A stretch of DNA of 64,000 nucleotides from DAHVFK01 sp035310985. Lineage in GTDB: Bacteria; Pseudomonadota; Gammaproteobacteria; Burkholderiales; SG8-39. A model generated the notes under the pieces. That model ran no database searches. It had not been told where the DNA came from and saw only the letters and a program-made list of their open reading frames with translations. The translations under genes were made by a program, and so were the position numbers. Position 1 is the first letter of the stretch; each line of letters starts with the position of its first letter. This document shows positions 49,496-56,694 of the stretch, one piece after another. The stretch covers positions 1-64,000 of the forward strand of contig DATGDH010000037.1 in the NCBI GenBank assembly GCA_035310985.1, written 5' to 3'.

Positions 49496-49510
49496 GTAAA
49501 GTTATGTAAA
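49496..49510. promoter_or_regulatory. CpxR-type box GTAAA-N5-GTAAA
   Basis: GTAAA at 49496-49500 and again at 49506-49510 are separated by GTTAT, an exact match to the CpxR consensus of enterobacteria. It lies 68-82 bases upstream of the spy-like gene, and just before the divergent RidA gene. The spacing is that of an activating site for the leftward operon. Confidence 0.7.
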
Positions 49511-49528
49511 TCCACCCGAGGAGGCGCC

Positions 49529-49921
49529 ATGAAACGCGAGGAATTCCAGCCCGCAGGGCTGCCGGCCCCGATCAGCCACTACTGCGACGCGGTGCGCTGG
49601 GGCGACCTGTTGTTCGTGTCCGGCGTCGCACCGCTCGACGAGCGCGGCACGCTCGTCGGCGGCGACGATGCGGCGGCGCAGACGCGCCAGATCTTCCGTA
49701 ACCTCAAGCTCGTCCTCGACGCCGCCGGCGCGGGCTTCGGCGACGTGCTCAAGGTGACGGTCTTCCTCACCGACGTCGCCGACCGCACCAGGATCAACCC
49801 GGTGCGCCAGGAGTACTTTGGCCGCGCGCGTCCGGCGAGCACGCTGATCGGCGTGCGCGAGCTCGCGATTCCCGGGATGAAGGTCGAGATCGAGGCCGTG
49901 GTCGGCCTACGCGGACGCTAG
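49529..49921 (+). CDS. RidA/YjgF-family enamine/imine deaminase
   Basis: This 130-residue protein has GDLLFVSGVAPLDERG, the segment LDAAGAGFGDVLKVTVFLTDVADR, and the C-terminal RPASTLIGVRELAIPGMKVEIEAV with the substrate Arg (in RPAST). The family hydrolyses reactive 2-aminoacrylate-type intermediates. GAGGAGG precedes the ATG. Confidence 0.9.
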   Translation: MKREEFQPAGLPAPISHYCDAVRWGDLLFVSGVAPLDERGTLVGGDDAAAQTRQIFRNLKLVLDAAGAGFGDVLKVTVFLTDVADRTRINPVRQEYFGRARPASTLIGVRELAIPGMKVEIEAVVGLRGR

Positions 49922-49927
49922 CGCCGT

Positions 49928-50692
49928 TCACCAGCGCAGCGTCACGCCGAGCAGCAGGCTGTGGTCGAAGACGATGCCGTTCATGCGGAACTTGACTCCT
50001 GCGTCCAGGTCCAGGTCTTCGCGCGGCGAGTAGGTCAGCCCGAGCACGGTGTAGCGCAGCGTGCCGTAGGCCGACGGCAGCGGGTTGGTGTCGGCGCTGA
50101 AATCGGCGACCAGTCTCAGCTTCTCCGAAGGCGAGTACGCCACCGCGCCCGAGATGTGGAATAGCGACTCCCGCCAGCCGAGCGTGTTGCGGAAGCGCCG
50201 GTAGCCGAGGTGCGAATAGAACGCGAACGGTCCGTCCGACCGATAGGTGCCGATGAGCAGCGCACCCCAGGTCACCTCTCCCGCGCCGAGACCGCGTGCG
50301 TCGTCGCCCGTCGGCAGCGTGATCCCCGGCTTGACGCCGAGACTTAGCGCGCCGCGCTCGTAGAAGCGCCACTTGAAGTCGAGCGAGGTGTCGAGCGGGC
50401 CGGTGATCACCTGGCGCCCGGCGTCGTCCTCGCTCACGATCCTGAGCCAGGGCTGGCCGAGCAGCAGGTCCGCGTTCGGCAGCAGGCCATAGCTGAGCAC
50501 CGCCGCGGGCTGAGCGCCGTGCACCGTCCTGCCGTCCTCGCTCTGGCGCGCGAGCTCGGCGGTGAGCTCGAGCTGGTACGTGCCGGCACCGACGGTGCCG
50601 GTGTCCTCGGTGATCAGCGGGTGAAAGGCGCGCGCGCTGGCCGCGACGAGCAGCAGCGTGAGACCGGCCAGCGGAGGGAGCGCCCTGGTCAT
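49928..50692 (-). CDS. Outer-membrane beta-barrel-like protein
   Basis: This 254-residue protein has a signal peptide (LPPLAGLTLLLVAASARAF). ITEDTGTVGAGTYQLELTAELARQ begins a beta-rich domain of alternating hydrophobic residues, ending in HSLLLGVTLRW. The final aromatic is typical of outer-membrane proteins. The start HPLITEDTGT resembles transporter-type outer-membrane proteins of unknown function. It is divergent from the DsrE gene at 50716, separated by only 23 bases. Confidence 0.75.
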   Translation of the reverse strand: MTRALPPLAGLTLLLVAASARAFHPLITEDTGTVGAGTYQLELTAELARQSEDGRTVHGAQPAAVLSYGLLPNADLLLGQPWLRIVSEDDAGRQVITGPLDTSLDFKWRFYERGALSLGVKPGITLPTGDDARGLGAGEVTWGALLIGTYRSDGPFAFYSHLGYRRFRNTLGWRESLFHISGAVAYSPSEKLRLVADFSADTNPLPSAYGTLRYTVLGLTYSPREDLDLDAGVKFRMNGIVFDHSLLLGVTLRW

Positions 50693-50715
50693 GGCCGTGG
50701 CATGATACTTGGGTC

Positions 50716-51132
50716 ATGCGCCGCCGCTTCCTCGCCTCCCTCGCCGCCCTCGGCTTGCTCCCGATTCCCCGCGCGCAGGCCGCCGCCCGGGCGCAGCGCC
50801 TGCTGATCCAGATCAGCGATTACGACCCGCGGGTGTGGGGGCTTGCGCTGAGCAATGCGCGCAACGTGCGCAACGACCTCGGCCCGGATAAGGTGCAGCT
50901 CGAGATCGTCGTCTACGGCCCCGCGATTCACATGCTGGAGGCCGAGTCGGACTGGCGCGACCGCGTCACGCAGGTGATCGACGAGAGCATCCGCGTCATC
51001 GCCTGCGAGAACACCATGGCGACCGTCGGGCTGAAACGCGACGACATGCTGGGCGGCGTCGACTTCGTCAAGACCGGCCTCGCGCATATCATGCAGCGCG
51101 AGCTCGAAGGCTGGGCCTACGCCCGGCCGTAA
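50716..51132 (+). CDS. Secreted DsrE-family protein 1
   Basis: This 138-residue protein has a twin-Arg-like N-terminus (MRRRFLASLAALGLLP). The DsrE/F-like core is QRLLIQISDYDPRVWGLALSNARNVR, then EIVVYGPAIHML, then SIRVIACENTM, with the family Cys (Cys97) in the usual place. The C-terminus (EGWAYARP) matches the two paralogs at 52493 and 52936. DsrE proteins handle sulfur on that Cys in the cytoplasm; exported forms of this kind have no assigned role. Confidence 0.82.
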   Translation: MRRRFLASLAALGLLPIPRAQAAARAQRLLIQISDYDPRVWGLALSNARNVRNDLGPDKVQLEIVVYGPAIHMLEAESDWRDRVTQVIDESIRVIACENTMATVGLKRDDMLGGVDFVKTGLAHIMQRELEGWAYARP

Positions 51133-51144
51133 GGGCGCCGCGCC

Positions 51145-51828
51145 TCAGGCGCGGATGTACACCCAGCCTTCCTGCATGCGCTTGACGATCTCGTCGAGCG
51201 CGGTCGGGGCGACATGCACGCCCGGGAGAAGCTTGACCGCCGTGCCCTTCTCGCGCAGCCGGTCGGCGGTCTGGTTGCAGGCGATGTAGGTCAGGTTCGG
51301 GTACGCGGCGCGCAGGCGCTCGAGCCTTGCGGCATAGGCCGAGGTGTCGGTGCGCAGGATGTCCATGCCGCTGTTGTTGGCGACGATCTCCACCTTGACC
51401 TGGTGCCCGGCGGCGCGCGCGTCGCGCAAGTAGTCCTCGACCTCCTGCAGCGCCGTGTCGACCACTTCGCCGCGCGAGGACGCGATATGCACGAGGATGC
51501 GGTCGGCGGCGACGCCGCGCAGCTCGGTGAGGATGCGGCCGGGCGCGAGCGCGTCGTGCGCGAGCCAGCCCGCCAGCGTGAACACGAGCGCGACCGCCGC
51601 CACGCGCGCCCAGCGCCTGCGGTCCGGGCCGGGCGCCGCGCGCCCCGGATGCACGCCCGCGTAGGCGCTGCGGGTCATGTCCTTCAGGGTGCGCAGCTCG
51701 CAGACGCGGCGCCTGAGCGCGTCGTCGCGGCCCATGCGCTCGACGAGCGCGGTCCAGTCGGCGGCGTCGAGCTGCCCGTCGACGAACGCGTTCTGCATCT
51801 CCTGCGAGAGTTCTTCGTCGTGGCTCAT
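51145..51828 (-). CDS. Anti-sigma-like membrane protein with a periplasmic DsrE-like domain
   Basis: This 227-residue protein. Residues 1-60 resemble the cytosolic sigma-binding part of anti-sigma factors (MQNAFVDGQLDAADWTALVERMGRDDALRRRVCELRTLKDMTR). A single membrane helix follows (about 73-92). Residues 100-227 form a DsrE-like domain with VEIVANNSGMDIL, the Cys184 motif TYIACNQTA and EGWVYIRA, matching the secreted paralogs. Its ATG overlaps the sigma gene stop (ATGA). It presumably holds the sigma factor until the periplasmic domain senses a sulfur or redox signal. Confidence 0.8.
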   Translation of the reverse strand: MSHDEELSQEMQNAFVDGQLDAADWTALVERMGRDDALRRRVCELRTLKDMTRSAYAGVHPGRAAPGPDRRRWARVAAVALVFTLAGWLAHDALAPGRILTELRGVAADRILVHIASSRGEVVDTALQEVEDYLRDARAAGHQVKVEIVANNSGMDILRTDTSAYAARLERLRAAYPNLTYIACNQTADRLREKGTAVKLLPGVHVAPTALDEIVKRMQEGWVYIRA

Positions 51829-52367
51829 CGAATGCTCCTGATCTTGCTGTTCTGCTCCGCCGCGCAGTCGATCAAGCGCGCCCTGAGCGCTTCGCGCGCG
51901 CGGCACAGGCGGCTCATCACGGTGCCGACCGGCACCTCGAGGATCTCTGCGACCTCGGCGTAGGAGAAGCCCTCCAGATCGACCAGCGTCACCGCCTGGC
52001 GCTGGCCGAGCGGCAGGCGCTCGATCTCGGCGCGCACGCGCGCGGCGATCTGGTTGCTCGCGCTCGCGGCTTCCGGGGATTCGCCATGCGCCGCCATGTC
52101 CTCGTCGAGCGGCTCGAGCGGCCGCGCGCGGCGGAAATGGTCCTTCAGGCAATTGGCGAGGATCGCGCACAGCCAGCTCTTCAGGCGCTGGGGGTCGTTC
52201 AGCTGCCCGGCGCGGTCGAGCGCGCGCAGCATCGTCTCCTGCACCAGGTCGTCGGCCAGCCCGGCGTCGTGGCACCAGGAATACGCGAGCCGGTACAGCG
52301 GCTCGCGCTGCGCCTCGACCCGGCCGCGAAACTGCGCCGACACCCCAAACAGCCCCGTTATCCTCAT
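51825..52367 (-). CDS. ECF-type RNA polymerase sigma factor
   Basis: This 180-residue protein has region 2 YRLAYSWCHDAGLADDLVQETMLRAL and LKSWLCAILANCLKDHFRR. Region 4 has LPLGQRQAVTLVDLEGFSYAEVAEILEVPVGTVMSRLCRARE. Length and layout are those of a small ECF sigma factor. The ATG at 52367 was chosen from the family start; the frame is open upstream. A GGAATA-N17-GTC promoter ends 7 bases before the start codon, so the mRNA may be leaderless and autoregulated. Confidence 0.9.
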   Translation of the reverse strand: MRITGLFGVSAQFRGRVEAQREPLYRLAYSWCHDAGLADDLVQETMLRALDRAGQLNDPQRLKSWLCAILANCLKDHFRRARPLEPLDEDMAAHGESPEAASASNQIAARVRAEIERLPLGQRQAVTLVDLEGFSYAEVAEILEVPVGTVMSRLCRAREALRARLIDCAAEQNSKIRSIR

Positions 52368-52373
52368 GCGCGA

Positions 52374-52433
52374 CAAGACGTTCCAGGGCCGAAGTTTATT
52401 CCGTGGAATAAAACCGCGGCGGCGGGCGTCGTA
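52374..52433. promoter_or_regulatory. Divergent ECF-type promoters sharing a palindromic -35 region
   Basis: TTTATTCC (52395-52402), GT, GGAATAAA (52405-52412) is a perfect 8-bp inverted repeat. Rightward, GGAATA (52405-52410) is followed after 17 bases by GTC (52428-52430, in GTCGTA). Leftward, GGAATA (52402-52397) is followed after 17 bases by GTC (52379-52377, in GTCTTG). Both have the ECF layout of -35 GGAATA-like and -10 GTC. The rightward one precedes the tandem DsrE genes, the leftward one the sigma gene. Confidence 0.75.
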
Positions 52434-52492
52434 TAGCCGTCGCGGGTGCTTTGCACCCCGATCCACCCACTACAGGACGGAGAGGAGAGCTA

Positions 52493-52924
52493 ATGAAACA
52501 AGTACTTGCGGTCCTTGCGGCGGTCGTCGGCCTGGCCGGTTTCGCCGCTTCCCCCGCCGCGCTGGCCGCCGGCAAGACGTCGATGAGCCACATCATTATC
52601 CAGGTGAGCGACAACGACCCCGGCAAATGGCAATTGGCGCTGAACAACGCGGAAAACGTGCAGGAGGCGCTCGGCAAGGACAAGGTGAAGGTGGAGATCG
52701 TTGCCTACGGCCCCGGCCTGAACATGCTCAAGGCCGACTCGAAGGCGACCGCGGGCGTGAACGCCGCGCTCGATCGCAATGTCCAGGTATCGGCCTGCGC
52801 GGTGACGATGAAGAAGATGAAGGTCACCAAGGACGACCTGATCGGCGGCGTGACGGTGGTGCCCGGCGGGGTGATCGAGATCATGAAGCGCCAGTCCGAG
52901 GGCTGGTCGTACGTGCGTCCGTAG
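52493..52924 (+). CDS. Secreted DsrE-family protein 2
   Basis: This 143-residue protein has a signal peptide (KQVLAVLAAVVGLAGFAASPAALAAG). The DsrE-like core has HIIIQVSDNDPGKWQLALNNAENVQ, VEIVAYGPGLNMLKADS and QVSACAVTM with Cys102. The ending EGWSYVRP matches the paralogs. GAGGAGA precedes the ATG. It is the first gene downstream of the rightward ECF-type promoter and is followed by its paralog after 11 bases. Confidence 0.82.
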   Translation: MKQVLAVLAAVVGLAGFAASPAALAAGKTSMSHIIIQVSDNDPGKWQLALNNAENVQEALGKDKVKVEIVAYGPGLNMLKADSKATAGVNAALDRNVQVSACAVTMKKMKVTKDDLIGGVTVVPGGVIEIMKRQSEGWSYVRP

Positions 52925-52935
52925 GGGGTCGAGAG

Positions 52936-53373
52936 ATGAAGCGAATCATCGCCAGCCTCGCGCTCGCCGGCGCGATTGCTGCAGGCGTCGCCCCGGTCGC
53001 CCAGGCGAACCCCGCGGCCGAGAGTCACGGAAAGTACCAGCTCGTGATCCAGGTCACCGACGACAATCCCAAGGTGTGGAACCTCGCGCTCAACAACGCC
53101 TTCGCATTTCAGCGCAACGTCGGCAAGGACAAGTCACAGATCGAGATCGTCGCGATCGGGCCGGGCCTGAACATGCTGAAGATGGAATCGAAGGTCCAGG
53201 ACCGCATCGGCCAGGCGCTCGACCAGAGCATCGACGTCGTCGCCTGCGGCGAGACCATGCACTCGATGAAGGTGACGAAGGACGACCTGATCGGCGGCGT
53301 GCGCGTCGTGCCCGGAGGCCTGATCGAGATCGCCGACAAGCAGCGCGCGGGCTGGGTCTACTACCGGCCCTAG
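52936..53373 (+). CDS. Secreted DsrE-family protein 3
   Basis: This 145-residue protein has a signal peptide (KRIIASLALAGAIAAGVAPVAQA) and the same core: LVIQVTDDNPKVWNLALNNAFAFQ, IEIVAIGPGLNMLKMES, DVVACGETM with Cys104, and AGWVYYRP. It is about as close to DsrE protein 2 as to DsrE protein 1. Same transcript as DsrE protein 2. It overlaps the atpG 3' end by 4 bases on the opposite strand. Confidence 0.82.
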   Translation: MKRIIASLALAGAIAAGVAPVAQANPAAESHGKYQLVIQVTDDNPKVWNLALNNAFAFQRNVGKDKSQIEIVAIGPGLNMLKMESKVQDRIGQALDQSIDVVACGETMHSMKVTKDDLIGGVRVVPGGLIEIADKQRAGWVYYRP

Positions 53374-54206
53374 GCCGTTTGCGCCGTGAGCGCTTCGGCG
53401 CTCAGCATGATCACCTCGATTTCCTGGGTGATCTCCTCCTGGCGCGAAGCGTTCAGGCGCCGGGCGAGGTTTGCAGTGATCTCGTCCAGGCGCCTGAGCG
53501 CCCCTTCCATCTGCTCGAGCCGCCTGCGGTTCTCCGCGATCAGCGACACCGAGAAGGCCTCCTGCAGCGACATCAGGAGCGCCTGCTCGAGCAGCCCGGC
53601 GAAGAATTCCGGCGGCGCGAGCGTGAGGCGCGGCGCGTAGGCGCGCGGGCGCAGCGGCCGCTCGGGCAGCGGCAGCGGCGCGATCGTGCGCGTCAGCGGC
53701 CCCGAGCCGTCCGGACTCTGGTACACGGCCTTGACGTGCAGCGGCCCGGGCGGAGCGGCGCGTTGCACGCGCTCCAGCTCCGCGGCCACGCGCTGCAGCA
53801 CCGCCGGAAGCTCCTCGGCGACGTTCGCGCCCGCGACAAGGCCGCCGCCGTCCGCTTCCTCGAGCCGGTCGGCGAGCCGCGCGCCGACCGCCACCAGCCG
53901 CTCGCCGCGCGCGCGCACCGCGCGTGCCTCGGCTTCCAGCGCCTCGTTGAACTCGCCGCAGAAGCCTCGCTCGGAGCCGATGACGATGCATACCGTCGCC
54001 GCGGGCGCGGCCTCGCCGGGAGGCGCGTGAAAGCACAGGAAGTCGGCCGCCGCGCGCTCGATCGTCGCCATCGCGCGGCGCTGGTGCTCGAGCAGCCCGG
54101 CGAGCGCGCGCAGCTCCATCAACGCGATGTTCTTCATCGCCGAGAGGATGGCGCGCACCTCGCGCAGGCCCGCGAGCCTGCCGGCGAGCTGGTGGCGCCG
54201 CGTCAT
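53370..54206 (-). CDS. atpG: N-type ATPase gamma subunit
   Basis: This 278-residue protein has N-terminal helix QLAGRLAGLREVRAILSAMKNIALMEL and GSERGFCGEFNE. The C-terminal helix LIAENRRRLEQMEGALRRLDEITANLARRLNASRQEEITQEIEVIM matches the gamma family. It links the F1 head to the c-ring. The start ATG overlaps the atpA stop (ATGA). Last gene of the atpDCQBEFAG operon. Confidence 0.9.
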   Translation of the reverse strand: MTRRHQLAGRLAGLREVRAILSAMKNIALMELRALAGLLEHQRRAMATIERAAADFLCFHAPPGEAAPAATVCIVIGSERGFCGEFNEALEAEARAVRARGERLVAVGARLADRLEEADGGGLVAGANVAEELPAVLQRVAAELERVQRAAPPGPLHVKAVYQSPDGSGPLTRTIAPLPLPERPLRPRAYAPRLTLAPPEFFAGLLEQALLMSLQEAFSVSLIAENRRRLEQMEGALRRLDEITANLARRLNASRQEEITQEIEVIMLSAEALTAQTA

Positions 54207-55684
54207 GCGGGCAGGCCCCCGACCCAGCCTGCCGCCGCCGCGCTCCAGGATTCGCGCGCGTCTTCGAGCGACAGCGCGCCGGCGCGCGCGCCGGCGAACA
54301 GCCGCTCGAGCGCGGTCTCGAGCGCCTTGTCGTCCAGACCCTCGAAGCGCCGGTCGTTGAAGGCAACCAGCCAGGCGAGCTGGCACTCCGGCGGCAGCGG
54401 GCGCAGCGGCTCCTGCTTGAGCACGCGGCGCAGCAGCCGCCCGCGCGCCAGGCGCGCCTGCAGGCCCGCCTCGAGGCGCGAACCGAAGCGCGAGAACATC
54501 TCCAGCTCGAGAAACTGCAGGTAGTCGAGCTTCATGCTCGCCGCCTCGCGCTTGATCGCGGCGGGCTGCGCCTTGCCGCCGATGCGCGACACCGAGCGGC
54601 GCACGTCGATCGCCGGCAGCTGCCCGGCGGCGAACATGCGGCGGTCGAAGTACACCTGCCCGTCGGTGATCGAGATCAGGTTGGTCGGGATGTAGGCGGC
54701 AATCTCGCCCTGCTCGGTCTCGACGATCGGCAGCGCGGTCATGCTGCCTCCGCCGTGCGCGGCGTCCAGGCAGGTGGAGCGCTCGAGCAGGCGCGAGTGC
54801 AGGAAGAACACGTCGCCGGGATAGGCCTCGCGCCCCGGCGGGCGCCTGAGCAGCAGCGACAGCTCGCGGTAGATGCGCGCGTGCGTCGACAGGTCGTCGT
54901 ACACCACGAGTGTCTGCCGGCCCGCCTCCATCCAGGCCTCGGCGACCGCGCAACCGGCGAACGGCGCCAGGTACTTCAAGCCCGGCCTGGCGGTCGCCTC
55001 CGCCACGACGAGCGCGCTGTATTCGAGCGCACCACCGGCGCGCAGCGTCTCGATGACCGCGGCGACCGTCGAGCGCTTCTGGCCGATCAGCACGTACACG
55101 CAGTTCACCCCGCGCCCCTTCTGCGCCAGCACCGTGTCGAGCGCGAAGCTGGTCTTGCCGGTACCGTTGTCGCCGATCAGCAGCTGTCGCTGCCCGTGGC
55201 CGATCGGAATCATGCTGTCGGCGATGCGGTTGCCGGTGTAAAGCGGCTTGTTGACGAAGTCGCGCGCCAGGATGCGCGGCGACGGCCTCTCGAGCGCTCG
55301 GCGCTCGGTGGCGCGCGGCCGCACGCCGCCGTCGAGCGGCTGGCCGAGCGGATCGACCACGCGGCCGAGCAGAGCGTCGCCGACGCCGAGCGCGAGCCTC
55401 TGCCCGGTGAGCGCCGCCGGCGCGCCCGCGCGCAGCCCGGGCGCCTCCTCGAGCAGGATCGCGCCGATGCGCTCGGGCGCGAGGTGGAACACGAGCGCCG
55501 TGCTGCCGTCGTCGGTGCGCAGCAACTCTTCCATCCCCGCCGACGGCAGGCCCTCGATCCACGCCACGCCGTCGCCTACGGAGAGCACGCGACCGCGCTC
55601 GCCCATGCGCAGCGCGAGGCGGTAGTCGCGCAGCCGCTCGGCACGGCGCGCGAGGAGCGGCCGCTCGAGCGCCTCAGGCGGCAC
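54203..55684 (-). CDS. atpA: N-type ATPase alpha subunit
   Basis: About 493 residues from GTG with GGGAGG at 6 bases. It has Walker A GDNGTGKT, VNKPLYTGNRIADSMIPIGHGQRQLL, the QKRSTVAAVIETL segment and LPIVETEQGEIAAYIPTNLISITDGQVYF. The catalytic-site Arg lies in SVSRIGGKAQ. The subunit forms the non-catalytic sites of F1. N-type alpha subunits are a little shorter than the usual 513 residues, in agreement. Start at a second GTG (55693) is possible. Confidence 0.92.
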   Translation of the reverse strand: MPPEALERPLLARRAERLRDYRLALRMGERGRVLSVGDGVAWIEGLPSAGMEELLRTDDGSTALVFHLAPERIGAILLEEAPGLRAGAPAALTGQRLALGVGDALLGRVVDPLGQPLDGGVRPRATERRALERPSPRILARDFVNKPLYTGNRIADSMIPIGHGQRQLLIGDNGTGKTSFALDTVLAQKGRGVNCVYVLIGQKRSTVAAVIETLRAGGALEYSALVVAEATARPGLKYLAPFAGCAVAEAWMEAGRQTLVVYDDLSTHARIYRELSLLLRRPPGREAYPGDVFFLHSRLLERSTCLDAAHGGGSMTALPIVETEQGEIAAYIPTNLISITDGQVYFDRRMFAAGQLPAIDVRRSVSRIGGKAQPAAIKREAASMKLDYLQFLELEMFSRFGSRLEAGLQARLARGRLLRRVLKQEPLRPLPPECQLAWLVAFNDRRFEGLDDKALETALERLFAGARAGALSLEDARESWSAAAAGWVGGLPA

Positions 55685-56423
55685 GCGCGGCACCTCCCGC
55701 GAACACGCGCAGCTCGTCGCGCAGGTTCGCCTGGAGCAGCCAGGGCCCGACCGCGACACAAAGCCCGGCAACCAGGGCTTCGTCCTGCGCGTACTCGGCG
55801 CGGCACTCGATGCGCAGGCGCTCGGAGAGCGCGCGCACCAGGCGCGCGCGCGCGGCCTCGGACAGCAGGTGCGCACTCGTCACGCTCACGCGCGCGCCGG
55901 CGGCGCGCGCCGCCGCGGCGAGCGGGTCGATGCGCTCGGGCGGCCAGCCGGCCAGGTCGGCGGCGAAGACCTCCACCAGGCGCTCGTCGAGCGCCGGGTC
56001 GGCGACGCGCCCGAGCAGCTGCGCGGCGAACGAGCTCGCCTGCTCGAGCGCCTGCTGCTCGGTGTCGCGCTTCCAGTCGGCTTCGCGCTTCGCCTGCAGT
56101 GCCGCGAGCCGGTCGCGCTCGCGCTCGACCGTCTGCGCGACGTCCGCCAGCCCCCGCGCGCGCAAGGCCGCGAGCTCGGAGTCGAGGGCCGAGCGCGCCT
56201 TGAGCCGCTCGCGCTCCCAGTCCGCGAGCCTGCCCTCGAACTGCGCCCGCAGGCGCTCGGCCTCCTCGCGTACGGCCCTGGCGTCGGCCATCGACTTGTC
56301 GATCGCGGCGCGGCGCTTGTCGATCGCCGCGAGCACCGGGCGATAGAGGAACCTGTGCAGGATCCACACCAGCACGACGAAGTTGACCAGCTGCAGAACG
56401 AAGGTGGTGGCGTCGATCTGCAT
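55674..56423 (-). CDS. atpF: N-type ATPase b subunit with delta-like C-terminal domain
   Basis: This 249-residue protein has membrane helix ATTFVLQLVNFVVLVWILHRFLYRPVLAAID, a long charged coiled coil, then a C-terminal domain from about residue 150 (LLGRVADPALDERLVEVFAADLAGW, RVSVTSAHLLSEAARARLVRALSERL) that looks like the delta subunit. N-ATPase operons lack a separate delta gene and use this fused stator. No atpH is present in the operon. Confidence 0.9.
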   Translation of the reverse strand: MQIDATTFVLQLVNFVVLVWILHRFLYRPVLAAIDKRRAAIDKSMADARAVREEAERLRAQFEGRLADWERERLKARSALDSELAALRARGLADVAQTVERERDRLAALQAKREADWKRDTEQQALEQASSFAAQLLGRVADPALDERLVEVFAADLAGWPPERIDPLAAAARAAGARVSVTSAHLLSEAARARLVRALSERLRIECRAEYAQDEALVAGLCVAVGPWLLQANLRDELRVFAGGAARAA

Positions 56424-56427
56424 GGCG

Positions 56428-56694
56428 TCACTTGAGCAGGAACTCGAGCAGCGGGTTGCGGAACAGCACGATCAGCACGATCACCAGCACGTAGATCGCC
56501 AGCGACTCGATCATCGCCAGGCCGATGAACAGCGTGCGCGTGACGGCACGCTCCGATTCGGGCTGGCGCGCGATCGCGTCCAGCGCCTGCGTGATCGCGC
56601 GCCCCATCGCCACGGCGGGCAGCATCACGCCGATGGCCATCGCCAGCAGCGCGCCGGCAGTGGATACGATGACGAGCAGTCCGGTGGCGGTCAT
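56428..56694 (-). CDS. atpE: N-type ATPase c subunit with altered ion-binding residues
   Basis: This 88-residue protein has two helices. Glu63-Ser64 in AMIESLAIY keeps the ion-binding Glu and Ser. By alignment to the Ilyobacter tartaricus sodium c subunit, Gln32 is replaced by Met30 (AVAMGRAI) and Thr67 by Leu65, while Tyr70 is kept (Tyr68). ARQPES in the polar loop is standard. Overlaps atpB (ATGA). The ring probably still carries an ion, but classical sodium coordination is incomplete. Confidence 0.9.
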   Translation of the reverse strand: MTATGLLVIVSTAGALLAMAIGVMLPAVAMGRAITQALDAIARQPESERAVTRTLFIGLAMIESLAIYVLVIVLIVLFRNPLLEFLLK

